64,000 bases of DNA. Origin: Ephemerocybe angulata. Its lineage: Eukaryota > Basidiomycota > Agaricomycetes > Agaricales > Psathyrellaceae. The translations under genes were made by a program, and so were the position numbers. Below, one piece after another: positions 48,478-58,484 of the stretch. The DNA lies in assembly GCA_013368325.1 (NCBI GenBank), contig JAACJK010000070.1, positions 62,001-126,000 on the forward strand. The letters are read 5' to 3'. The notes under the pieces were generated by a model, which saw only the letters and a list, made by a program, of their open reading frames with translations, did no database searches and had not been told where the DNA came from. Position 1 is the first letter of the stretch. The number at the start of each line of letters is the position of its first letter.

Positions 48478-49045
48478 ATGCGACCCACACTCTCCTCCAC
48501 CATTCTCGGTGCCACGTTCGCTATGGTGGCCACGATGGTTATGGCAGTCCCAATTGCCTCTCTTGAGAGACGCGATGTCTTCTCGCCCCCAGTCATCCGC
48601 CCCGGCGCAGGAGAAGTCTGGCCGAAGGGTACTTGGCAGATGGTCGTATGGTAAGGCTAACCCCTAACTCATTTATCCGCGCCTCATCTCTGTGTCGCAG
48701 GAACACAACGAACGCACCTGAGCAGATTACGAATCCAGTGGGAAAGATCATCCTTCGGAGTGTCGACAAAGGGAGGCTCTTACTCGACAAGCCTCTTGCC
48801 ACTGGGTTCAATATCCTCGATGGAAAGTACAATCTCACCGTTCGGAACGACATCGATGCTGGGCAGTATCAGGTCGTCCGTGAGTATCATCCTGCCTATT
48901 GCCGTCGCAGACGATAGCTAATCGAAATACTGCAGTCATGGGCGACTCCGGCAATTGGGGCCCCACATTCAGTATCATCGATTCCAGCTTCGTTGACCAG
49001 ACGGACTCCGACTCGGAGGAAGACGATTGGTACTCGGAGGAGTAG
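48478..49045 (+). CDS. small secreted Kre9/Knh1 N-terminal-like protein (153 aa)
   Basis: Exons 48478-48650, 48701-48879, 48936-49045; 462 bases. A signal peptide (residues 1-22, hydrophobic, ending MAVP) is followed by VFSPPVIRPGAGEVWPKGTW, MVVWNTTNAP, a beta-rich stretch and YQVVLMGDSGNWGPTFSI. This is the habit of the Ser-Thr-rich/Kre9-Knh1 N-terminal Ig-like domain found in fungal cell-wall proteins. It lacks the usual Ser/Thr-rich tail and GPI signal; instead it ends in an acidic run (DQTDSDSEEDDW). It is therefore probably a secreted single-domain protein acting in the wall or at the cell surface; enzymatic activity is not expected. Confidence 0.78.
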
Positions 49046-49376
49046 CTTACCACCGCTGTATGGTGCTCTTTGGCCATCTCCCCAACGATATATTCATTTC
49101 TGGGTATTTGTCGACCTCTGCTACGAAGTTATTTGAGGCGTATGGTGCCTGGGAAGGTGTCTGAGTACGCTTGGCCTGGACTACTGACAAACACATCATG
49201 AGGCAGGCTGACAGTTTCCGGAACTGGTGCTGCGTGCTTATTCAGGCATGAGGCGTACAGTTCGGGTTTGCCCCGGTGAAGTCTCATGGTGTGAGGTGGT
49301 TCCACCACAAGATCTTCATACCTACCTACCAGAAAGAAGCGCCCGTTGTGTTTCCTCCCTCAGCTTCGGACACATC

Positions 49377-49448
49377 GGCCGTGTGGCGAAATGGCATCGC
49401 GTCTGACTACGAATCAGGAGATTGCAGGTTCGACCCCTGTCTCGGTCA
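49377..49448 (+). tRNA. tRNA-Arg (anticodon ACG), no intron
   Basis: 72 nt. Acceptor GGCCGTG with CTCGGTC (one T-T mismatch, one G-U), D stem GCGA/TCGC, anticodon loop CTACGAA flanked by TCTGA and TCAGG, T arm GCAGG-TTCGACC-CCTGT, discriminator A. A34 would be read as inosine, so it decodes CGU/CGC/CGA codons. Third tRNA-Arg gene of the window. Confidence 0.88.
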
Positions 49449-49589
49449 AGATAACTTTTTCTACCCTTTTTGTCGAGCGCATGCCGGTGGCAAGTCTGGC
49501 GTGCGCACTGATTGAAGAATATCCGCAGCTCATCCGTGTTCACCACCCTCTGATTTACGACCACAATTTAACCACGCGAGGACATCGGA

Positions 49590-50345
49590 TCCACAGGGAG
49601 GAACGGCCGTCCGACCGCCCGACCGCCCGACCGCGGACCGCGGATCGTGGACCATGGGTCGCGATTCCACAATGGCCTGCCGTCGCTCTACAACCTCAAC
49701 TACGGCTACGCCCAAGCTATGCCGACATGATACAAGATGAACCGGATCCAACGGGGACAAGAAAATGGGTCGTAGGTGGGAGATGGTCACCATGCACCTA
49801 TTGGCACCTCTACAGATTTATAAGGGGGAGGGGATGGTCTAGGAAACTTACGATGGACAAAGGACACCGTGGGGCTCTGCTTTTAGACGTAGATGGTATT
49901 GTACGACGTACGTGTGCCTTTTGTGTAATATATTAGCTTCCCTTCCTCGTCGTACCTGTCCTTAAATTTATGAAAGGGCGGCTTCTGCTCTGCCTCGCCT
50001 TGGAAGCATTTATATTTATTAAAAAGGGGCTATATAAAGACGCATAGGATAGATTGAGAATATGAACAGTACAGTGTTCCCGCACCCACCCTATGATAGC
50101 GCCGATAGGCGCCCGTGCCAAAGATAGGGGCCTCGTGGGCACATATAGCCTCCTACCCCGCTTCTGAGCCTCTTACCCCACTTCTGGTCCTCCTATAACC
50201 TTGATTCTTGCTTTCCGGTGTCGGCGGAGTCGAGGTTGAGGTCTAGGAGGAGCGAAAAGTCGGTTTGGACGCAATCCTCCAGCAATCCGCGGTCCGCGAC
50301 CCGGCGACCCGCGGCCGGGCGGCCGTTCGCCCCCATGGATCCGAC
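49590..50345. repeat. imperfect inverted repeat of about 60-150 bp arms flanking about 450 bp
   Basis: The left arm (from 49590, +) and right arm (from 50345, read on -) both run TCGGATCCA, then a GGGNG..GAACGGCCG block, a CG-rich tract with CGACCGCC-type units, and CGCGGACCGCGGAT. Similarity continues weakly into ACCTCAAC..CG.CT.CGCC. The left arm carries a short tandem of the 8-mer CGACCGCC. The centre is A/T-rich and has no open frame. It could be a relic of a foldback or MITE-like element; no target-site duplication was found by eye. Confidence 0.5.
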
Positions 50346-51475
50346 TTTCTGAACCACGCCGACACCAACAGGGTTGGGCGGTCAGCTTCAGCTCACCTGT
50401 CAACCCGCGCCGTGCTTTGGTTTCATCCTCATTACAGTCGAACCATCGGGCGTCCAAGCTTGAAGCAGTCTACTTAGGGCATCGATAGAAAGACAGATCA
50501 TGACCGCGATGCGCCCCAGGTACTGTTTCGTGTTGGGCAGCTTTTGGCCGTTTGACGTCCAAGTCTGCGGTCCATATCCAGGGCATCCCATGAAATGGCC
50601 TTCTTACGTCCCCTTCTGACAGTGCCACGCGCTTACGTTGTGAAGGAAAGTGACTTATTGGTGAGTTTTGAGGTCGGACTCCAGCTCGACTGTACTTACA
50701 GGGAAAGCTCACGATAAGAACTGATAAGAACCATTTTGGGGGACCCTCTATCCTCGTGGAAGCGACATTGTGACAATCTTATCGTGAAGAGACTAATGAA
50801 TTCTAAGTAAGTTTATTGAAACTTTCATAAGTGCTCCATTCTTCAGGGGTGCCACCCCACACCCACTCCGCGAACCCAGAGTGGCACGCACAGGTGGCCA
50901 AGTGATCATCGGGAGTCGGTGGTCGCGACAGGCTCCTCTTCCGCCTGGCTGTGCCATCTGCTTTCTCCCGCCACTTACCACACTCTGGTTACTAGTCATA
51001 CGGCCCTTGTGTCAAAGCGACCTGTACCGTGGTTTCGATCAGTACCTACCGATGGCCGGTGTACTAGGGTTGGGTTGATGTTCAAGCAGATAAACTGAAA
51101 GTAGGAGGAAACTGAGGTCAAACTTCCAACGCCGAGCTAACGGCACCACAGCCTTTCGATGATAGAGCGCCTACAGCCTGACCAGGGCAGGAGATGTAGG
51201 TCTCATCAACAGTGTATCGGCACCTCCGAGGCGGCGCCTAATTGATGCGACAGATTGTGGCGAGAATTGGGGTTCATTATGCCCGGGAACGGGTTCCCTA
51301 TGTAGCCGAGGATCGAAGATGGATGGGCAATTTAAACGGTAACGTACTCAGGCAACAGACCCGTGCAAGTAGATTGCTCATAAAGGACGACCTTAGCAAC
51401 CTTTGGTTCCCCATTCTCCTTGGGATTTCCGAGCTCACTTCTCTAGTTCCTCTTGTCCAACCAAGGAAGAGCGAA

Positions 51476-53067
51476 ATGGTTGAATCGCTGGGACTAGCTG
51501 TAGCGCAGGCCGCACAGATGAACACGATGAAAATGATAGTGGAAGGCTACGAGGCCACAAAATACCAAAATGTGAGTACAGCGTTTCTTTCCAATCCGAT
51601 AAGCTGACAACCGTCGCAGTATCTTGTAAGTTATGGACTCTGGAAGTGCCCGTTCGCTCTCCTAACGCGATTTGCTTTGTAGGCAGTTGGAGGATTTGCA
51701 CTCGTCGTAAGTTGTCTGCAAATATGAAGCAACGCTCGGCCATGGTTAACCTCCCGTGTCGAATGCAGGTTGCCGACTATCTCCACACTCTCCCGGACGA
51801 GGTGGGCAGCTCTTCCATCCTTTTACTGAGGGCTCCGTCATGCTCACAAGTTATCCCACCAGGTTCGGCTGATCTGGCCAGGAAAAATGAGTCTCCCGAA
51901 AGGCCTTTTCTTTGTGATGCGATATTACATTCTATTCCATCACGTACTCGCCGTTCTATGTAGGTTATTTGGCTTGGATGGGCAAGGCAGGTAGAATCTG
52001 ACGAGGTTTTAGATGGAGAACGAGTTGGCCTATCACCTGCCGAATGCAAAGCCAGCTTTGACCGAGTATCAGGTGAGCTTCGCCAATATCGAAGTTAACC
52101 AAGATGGATACTTATATCGCTTGCAGTATCCGTTCTGTCACTCGTTGTAGCGGCAGAGGCGCTTCTGTTCCTGCGCGTGTACACGTTCTCAGGAAAGAGC
52201 AGGAAGATGCTCGCTTACCTCATTATTCAGTTCACCGTACGCTCATCCATTTTCTTCCTCCATGTCGCCCCACTTAATTCGAACCTCTAGGCCATCCACG
52301 CGACTGCATTTGCACTCCTCTTCCAGTTCTTGAGATCGGTCAAATGTGAGTCAAGCGTCAGATTGACAGAGCCAATGTGATTAAGCATTGCCTTAGACAT
52401 CAAGTACCCTTTCCGGAACATGACTTGCATGCCAGTACAACTCGAAAGCCCCCTTCTGGCCGGGGTATTCAGTCTTCTTCTGCTAAGCGTCATCAGTGCG
52501 TTCTCGGCGAATTTGCATTCAACTCGCGCACCCATATTGACAGGGACTTTCCTCATAGTTGTGATGCTTATAATGGTGTGGATTGCGTTTCAAAAGCACC
52601 GCAACCTGAACAGTGCGCTGTTGAAGATATTCTACCGGGACGGGGTATTTTACTTCATCTGCTTGTCGGGTAAGCTCCTTCCGTCTTGGCGATATCACCT
52701 AGGCCCAGACTGATCACCCTTACCATCAGCTCTAGCATCTGCCAATATTGTTGTTAGCTACGCCGCGCCGGAAGGATTCAAATTCCTGTTTGTTCAGTAA
52801 GTCCGCTGCATCAGTGATTTCATTCTTGTGTGTCTCTGAAGTGAGGACCCCTGCAGAACTGAAGCCGACATCCACGTACTCCTCGCAACCCGCATGCTAC
52901 TGCACCTCCGTGGCTGGGCTGAACGCGAGCGCGATGTTAGTTTTGGGCCGCAAGCGTCAGAGCCCGAATGGGAGACGATTCAACTGCCTTACCAAGAAAT
53001 GGCGACGATTGCTGAGCCTATGCCTTCAAGCTATACAAAGTACGGACGGGATGAATCCCTCTGTTAA
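51476..53067 (+). CDS. DUF6533 multi-pass membrane protein, copy I (322 aa)
   Basis: Twelve exons: 51476-51571, 51620-51625 (TATCTT), 51683-51706, 51769-51801, 51863-51959, then 60, 110 (fused), 55, 99, 111 and 67 nt, and the last 52857-53067; 969 bases. Like copies A and J it has lost the intron between the AAEA and LFLRVY blocks. Blocks: VADYLHTLPDE, VRLIWPGKMSLPK, LFLRVYTFSGKSRK, AIHATAFALLFQF, VMLIMVWIAFQKHRN, FYRDGVFYFICLS, TRMLLHLRGWAERE. Its first exon (MVESLGLAVAQAAQM) and the GERVGLSPAEC segment closely resemble copy J, its nearest neighbour, which suggests a recent tandem duplication. The tail contains LPYQEMATI, which recurs as LPYQEIKTV in J. Confidence 0.88.
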
Positions 53068-54836
53068 TAAAAAGGGGCTTCAAGCTGGACTTGAAAGCTT
53101 CTACGACTGTACGTGTGTCTCACTCGCAATGGTTACAGGCGCTCATGGCGTGATACAGGTACAACATTGTGTTCAAGCGCACGCTCCACCCATCCCAAGG
53201 ACTGCTATTCACTGTATCTATAGACGACTCCCACTAAACCCGAACATCGGACGAACCACGCTCTCTCTGTACTTCATTCCTTTTCATGTTTCATCGCGGT
53301 CCATATACTACTATCTCTCCGATTAATACCCTTCTGTATTTTTACATCTGTAGCATATCCTCCTCCCAGCCTGTATAGCACTGTTTAGCTCACCTGAATG
53401 ATAAAAGCCACATTGCTTATCCTTCGAACGCAAGCAGTTGTGCTCAAATTCCTGAGCGCTAATCACCGCGACGGCGTGGTGTGTCATCGGCCATCCTCGA
53501 AGAAGGGCTGAACCTTGGGTCATGATTACAGGGTACGCCCAGATCAGTCCCAAGATTGAGCATATTTCCCTGTAGCCGCCCCACCTTCAGATCACCCCAT
53601 TCTTTCGGACATCAAGTGGGCGCTAAAGGTGTTATTGTATGTGTGGTTCAGCTTGGTTTTGACGGCATCGCCAAGCACGGCGGGCCCGAATCGGACGGGC
53701 GCTTGACAACCTCAACTCAACTGCCTACCACCACCATCCTCAACCTTGTCAATGGAAGGCTATCCTATCTCGCTCAACTCGGGGGAAAACCTCATATTCG
53801 TTTCCGGAACACGAATATGCTGCACTGCCAGGGACTCGACGGATGAAGAGGACTTTGCATCACGATAATGATTCCGAGCCGGTCACCAGTGACGGATGCC
53901 CCCTCTACGACCGCATCCCAACAAACTGAGATGACGTTTCATAATTACAATGAAACCCGCTGAGACACTCTGAAGATCTGAGGGCGTAAGCTGGGAGCTA
54001 TGCAGCGCTCGGGGCTTGGAAACGGGAAAGGACCGGGGCGAAAGCCTATAGTCAAGGCGCTTGTGGTGGGCATTTCTTAACTCCCTTCTAACCAGATGAC
54101 AATGATACTTTCTTCTCCACATCTAGAGCCCTGTGACTTTCAGGTCCTGATTGTTGAGATTTGACTGAGGAATGGAAAGGTAAAATTTCTCAATGTATGA
54201 ACGTGGTTGGGAGTATGCGGGGCCAGAGGCACATTGCAGCTATTTTCCTGGAAGGTTGGCCCACACGCATACCTGTGCATGATTATGGGAGGTTGAGGGG
54301 TGCCCTTCCTTCAGGTCGTCAGGTCTACAGCCCCTTCTTTTTCGCAGTGGATCCCAGGCCTTACTCCCTTGAGTCCCTGCCGCACGCAGGGCAGCTATGG
54401 ATACTAACTCTTACGCATGTTCCGGTGATCGGTGCAGCGTGATCGGTGCAGCGGGAGCGGTCGAGGACAGCTCCCGCGTACTTGGTTGATCTTCTAAGTT
54501 CATAACACTTCCTCTATCAGGACGAAAAAGATTGGGCGGCGGCTGCAGAGTCTTCCGCTTCACCACAGCCCCGTCGACGAAAAGGCGCACCTTGGAACGC
54601 TAGCGGATGGAAGGCTGGAATCTTAGTCTATCAGCAGCAAAGTATGTGATGGACCAGATTGCGAGACGTGATGTTTCTAACCGGACAGATTAAGTATGAA
54701 ACCCCATTCGAAACTGGGAAGGTAACGTACTCAGGCAACTAAGCAACGCAAAGATACAGGACTCATAAGGGTCCCCCTGCCCAGATTATCTCGGACTCGG
54801 CCTTTCAGCCCACTCCGACCCACCTTGACGAGCGAC
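53068..54836. other. intergenic between copies I and J, 1769 bp
   Basis: No gene recognised. Contains a tandem 14-mer (GTGATCGGTGCAGC twice, 54425-54452). It presumably holds the copy I 3' UTR and copy J promoter. Confidence 0.5.
54425..54452. repeat. tandem duplication of a 14-mer
   Basis: GTGATCGGTGCAGC occurs at 54425-54438 and again, identical, at 54439-54452. No coding context. Confidence 0.8.
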
Positions 54837-56457
54837 ATGGGAGATTCGTCTGGGTCAACTGCTGCGCAGGCCGCGCAGATGGCCGTTGTTCACAGTATAG
54901 TGGAAGGGTATAGGGCAACAAAATACACGAATGTGAGTACAAGATCCTCCCTCTGAAAGCTATAGAGGAAGCTGACGCTAGAATTTACAGTACCTCGTAA
55001 GCGTCACTCCTTCAGTCCATAGCATCCTCTTCTTAGCTCACCCGCCCTCGTCTTTCGAAGGCTGTCGCAGGATTTGCACTCCTTGTAAGCAATGTATGGA
55101 TCCGAATTTAGGGCTCCGCGCTGACCCCATGCTTTTCTCGAAGATGGCAGACTACTTGCATACGTTTCCAGACGAGGTGAGGCGCCATCAGTTTATGCCA
55201 CCCAAGGGCGGGGCGTGCTCATCACAATTACGATCCTCGTCGTGGCAGGTCCGACTAATGTGGCCGGGAAGAATGACGCTTCCGAAGGCTATATTCTTTG
55301 CTTTACGATACTATTCAATGGCTCACCACATCCTTGCTCTCATGTGTGAGTATCAGTTTACCAAACTGCTAAATCCCCAACTGACAAGTGTTCAATCCAA
55401 AGACGGAGAACGAACAGGCTTGACACCTTCGGAATGCAATGCTAGGTTTCAGATAGTCTCCAGTAAGTTTTCAAAGCCGTGGTACGAAAGTATACCTGAC
55501 AGTCTTCGTGTTCAGTTTCAACCGCCGCGATTATCGTAACCGCTGAAGCACTTTTGTTCCTTCGGGTCTACGCGTTCTCAGGGAAGAACCGGAAGATGCT
55601 TGCATATCTCATCGTACTGTTCATAGTGCGTCGTCTTCACAACTTTCCGACCCAGGGAGGGTGCTTACTTCATACTGTAGGCTATACAGGCGTCCGCTTT
55701 CTTTCTCCTCTACAAGTTCCTGGAATCGGTCAAATGTGAGCACTGTCAGAAAGGAGGGAATTAATAACACTGACTAACGGTTCGGGCAGTTGTGGAGAGC
55801 CCATTCCTCAATATGATCTGCTTGCCCTTGCACCTGGACAGTAATCTACTCGCCTATGTGTTTACTCTCCTCCTGCTGAGCGTTATCAGTACGTCCTCAT
55901 CTCCAGCTCGCTACCCTCGGTCCGTAAACTAAGCACGCTCCACGTGGCCAGTTGTCATGCTCATTATGGTCTGGATAGCATTTCAGAAGCAACGCAATTT
56001 CAACAGCGCCCTCTTAACTATATTCTATCGGGACGGCGTCTTCTACTTCATCTGCTTGTCTGGTAAGCTTTTCCCACTGGTGGGTAGAAGTACTCCTCGC
56101 TTATCGCTTCACCCGCAGCTCTGGCATCAGCGAACATTATCGTCAACTTCGCAGCTCCAGCTGGATACAAGTTTCTCTTAATTCAGTACGTATCATAATA
56201 TCAATAAGTGTACTCAAAACCTTGGAGCTCACCCTCCCATTTTGCCATCTAGAACGGAAGCCGACCTCCACGTAATTCTTTCTGCCCGTATGCTCATCCA
56301 CCTGCGCGCCTGGGCAGAGCGTGATCCACATATCGGTGGACTCTCAGGACGGGGGCAAATTCATCATTCGAGAGGGATGTTGACGAGTGATGTGGAAGGC
56401 GCGGAACTGATTGAGCTGCCTTATCAGGAGATTAAGACCGTGCACCGCCGCACCTGA
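54837..56457 (+). CDS. DUF6533 multi-pass membrane protein, copy J (320 aa)
   Basis: Twelve exons: 54837-54932, 54991-54996 (TACCTC), 55061-55084, 55144-55176, then 97, 60, 110 (fused), 55, 99, 111 and 67 nt, and the last 56253-56457; 963 bases. Blocks: MADYLHTFPDE, VRLMWPGRMTLPK, YGERTGLTPSEC, LFLRVYAFSGKNRK, AIQASAFFLLYKF, VMLIMVWIAFQKQRN, FYRDGVFYFICLS, ALASANIIVNF, ARMLIHLRAWAERD. Exon pattern and sequence mark it as the sister of copy I. The 24-nt exon uses the acceptor TTCGAAG, not the later GTCGCAG, because only that keeps the 24-nt length and phase. It is the last member of the array in this window. Confidence 0.88.
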
Positions 56458-57030
56458 GGAGAGGGACCCAGTCGCTTTGCTAGAGTATCACCACCCCGGA
56501 TGCCGGGGAATAGGTTCCATGGTACCGAAGATGCGCTTCGAGAGGCTGATCGTCGCTTCTTTTAAAGTCAGGTGGCCCCCATGCTCAGACGTGGACTCGA
56601 TGGTTGATTGTGTTGGTAGCGAAATCAAATGAAACACAGAACTGCAAGGATGGACAATTAACACTGTATCGATAGATAAATTTGCGCAAAACACGGGCTG
56701 CGACTCGATTGGGCTTTATTTTTCTTACGGATTTCTATTCCCCCGCTTCGGACGTTTCTTCCATATTGGTTTTCACGGTCACCTCTTTTTGTATTTTTAT
56801 CGTGTAATAACATATCTCCACAGGCTATTGGAAAGATTGGATGGGCGAATGACTGCGAAGTCAAATGTCCTTAGTCCGCACTGGGCAGATACCGAAGTCC
56901 CGAGCTCATTGATTTACTCTTCCCGAAGGTGCGGTTACGAACTGAGGGTATCCTGTGCTTCCGAAATCTGATTTCCTCCAGTCTTCTCATACATCTCAAG
57001 GTAGACCAATTGCCCTTATCCCAGTACTAT
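56458..57030. other. convergent intergenic, 573 bp
   Basis: Between copy J (+) and the small membrane protein (-). No gene recognised. Confidence 0.5.
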
Positions 57031-57628
57031 TCAGTCTTTCTTCCCAGATAAACCACTGCCGCTTTTTCCAGCTGATCCAGACCCCTCTCTTACATCAAGA
57101 ACCCCCATCACAACTGTATACACCCCAGTATTTAGCGCCGTCATAACCATGGTCGCAGTCGCGAGATGGGGAGCAAAGACGCATGTGAGTCCAGCTAGGA
57201 GGCCCCATGTTGAGTTCATTATTACTGAGCAAGTGCGCAAAAAGTCCGTTAGTAAACGAAGTTGGAAACCCCGGGATAGCGGGCAGGCATACCTATTGGG
57301 AACCGTGCTGCACGCCCCTGAAACGAGGCCACGACTGACCCCACACCGACCGCTACGACCATACATGCAATCGCGTGGTTGAACCCGGGCGCAGTCTTTG
57401 CGTTCGAGAGGCCCTGCAATGCTGCAGTCAGAGTCGGGCTCGATTATCGGGCTCGGCCAGTCCCACAGGAGAGACAGGCCTGGTAGTCTAGGATGGACTC
57501 ACGAATCCAGTCAAGCGCCCCAGAGCTTTTGTTGCATTGCTCTCGTAGATAATCTCGGGCTTCAGAGCGAGTATGACGCCGACACCGATGTCTGCGAGAC
57601 CCTTCAGGCGCATGACTGTGCTTGCCAT
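57031..57628 (-). CDS. small multi-pass membrane protein (146 aa), family unknown
   Basis: Exons on the minus strand: 57628-57503, 57413-57293, 57224-57031; 441 bases. Second intron has a TACTAAC-like branch site and CTCAG acceptor. Reading: MASTVMRLKGLADIGVGVIL as a first span, then APGFNHAIACMVVAVGVGSV, NSTWGLLAGLTCVF, and TATMVMTALNTGVYTVVMGV, i.e. four hydrophobic segments with short loops, and a Ser/Gly/Lys-rich tail. I do not recognise a named family; the overall habit is that of small conserved fungal membrane proteins with a FNHAIA-type loop. Splice calls rest on phase and hydrophobicity only. Confidence 0.6.
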
Positions 57629-58484
57629 GATGTCGTTGCTGCGGTTATAGGGTTATATGCAGTCGGTCAGGCGGTGGGCACCAGATGTTTGCGGGTGGAG
57701 GTAAGAGGTTGAAGGAGGCAGATGAGGGGAAGGGAGAGGAGAGAGCAGAGGACAGCGAGCGCTGGATTGAATTGATATTGGCCCCGTGGTATGCCCGGCG
57801 GAGGTGAGGATGTGGCGGGAGTATGCCACTTCATGTTTCAACAAGTTGAGAAGTGATGGTCATGGGACTCATGGCGAAGTGGATGGGGAGGACCGTGACC
57901 ATGGCTTTGCCATGACCTGCCCACCATCTGAAGATTTAAGCGCTCAACCGCCTTGAAATTGCGCGGGCGCTAAGCTTAGAAATAACAGCACAGACTTGGG
58001 AATCCCTTCGCAATACAGAACTCTATTCCAAGTCTCATCTATTCACGCTCCTTAGTATCTAAGCCGCATCTCCCCTTGCAGTCTAACCTCGTATCCCAAG
58101 CGCGGTCCTCGCCAGACCCGCAACACGACCGACTCCTGGTACATGCGCTACAGTATCCGTCGACCCGGTTTCGGATAATGGGCTCCAACCGAGGAAAGAA
58201 GGAGCTGTTCCTTTAAGTTTCAGCGCCTACTGGGCGCTAAATCTACGTGCGACTGACGTGCGAGAGCTGGAGATTTCTTGTGGGGGCAGAGCGGAGGTCA
58301 TATGGAAGAAAGGTTGCCGCCCAATGGGCGACGAGGCCTTCAGTCGTTCCAGATTGGGACCTGATTTAGAAAAATAAGAATAAGAATAAGGGTATACATG
58401 GAAGATACAGCGAAAGTCCAGAGATACAACATTCGTCCATCAACAAAGAACCAGAGAATAAATACCCAGTAAAAAGGTGCCCCA
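57629..58484. other. intergenic, 856 bp
   Basis: Promoter of the small membrane protein and 3' flank of the GH16 gene, both on the minus strand. No gene or repeat recognised. Confidence 0.5.

Larger units (their letters stand above)
49046..51475. other. intergenic with tRNA and inverted repeat, 2430 bp
   Basis: Contains the tRNA-Arg(ACG) at 49377-49448 and a diverged inverted repeat at 49590-49740 and 50195-50345 flanking A/T-rich sequence. No protein gene recognised; the open frame at 49346-49936 overlaps the tRNA and one arm. Confidence 0.5.

Noticed and set aside
49346..49936. 196-residue + frame
   Set aside because: It overlaps the tRNA-Arg(ACG) gene and an arm of the inverted repeat; not coding.
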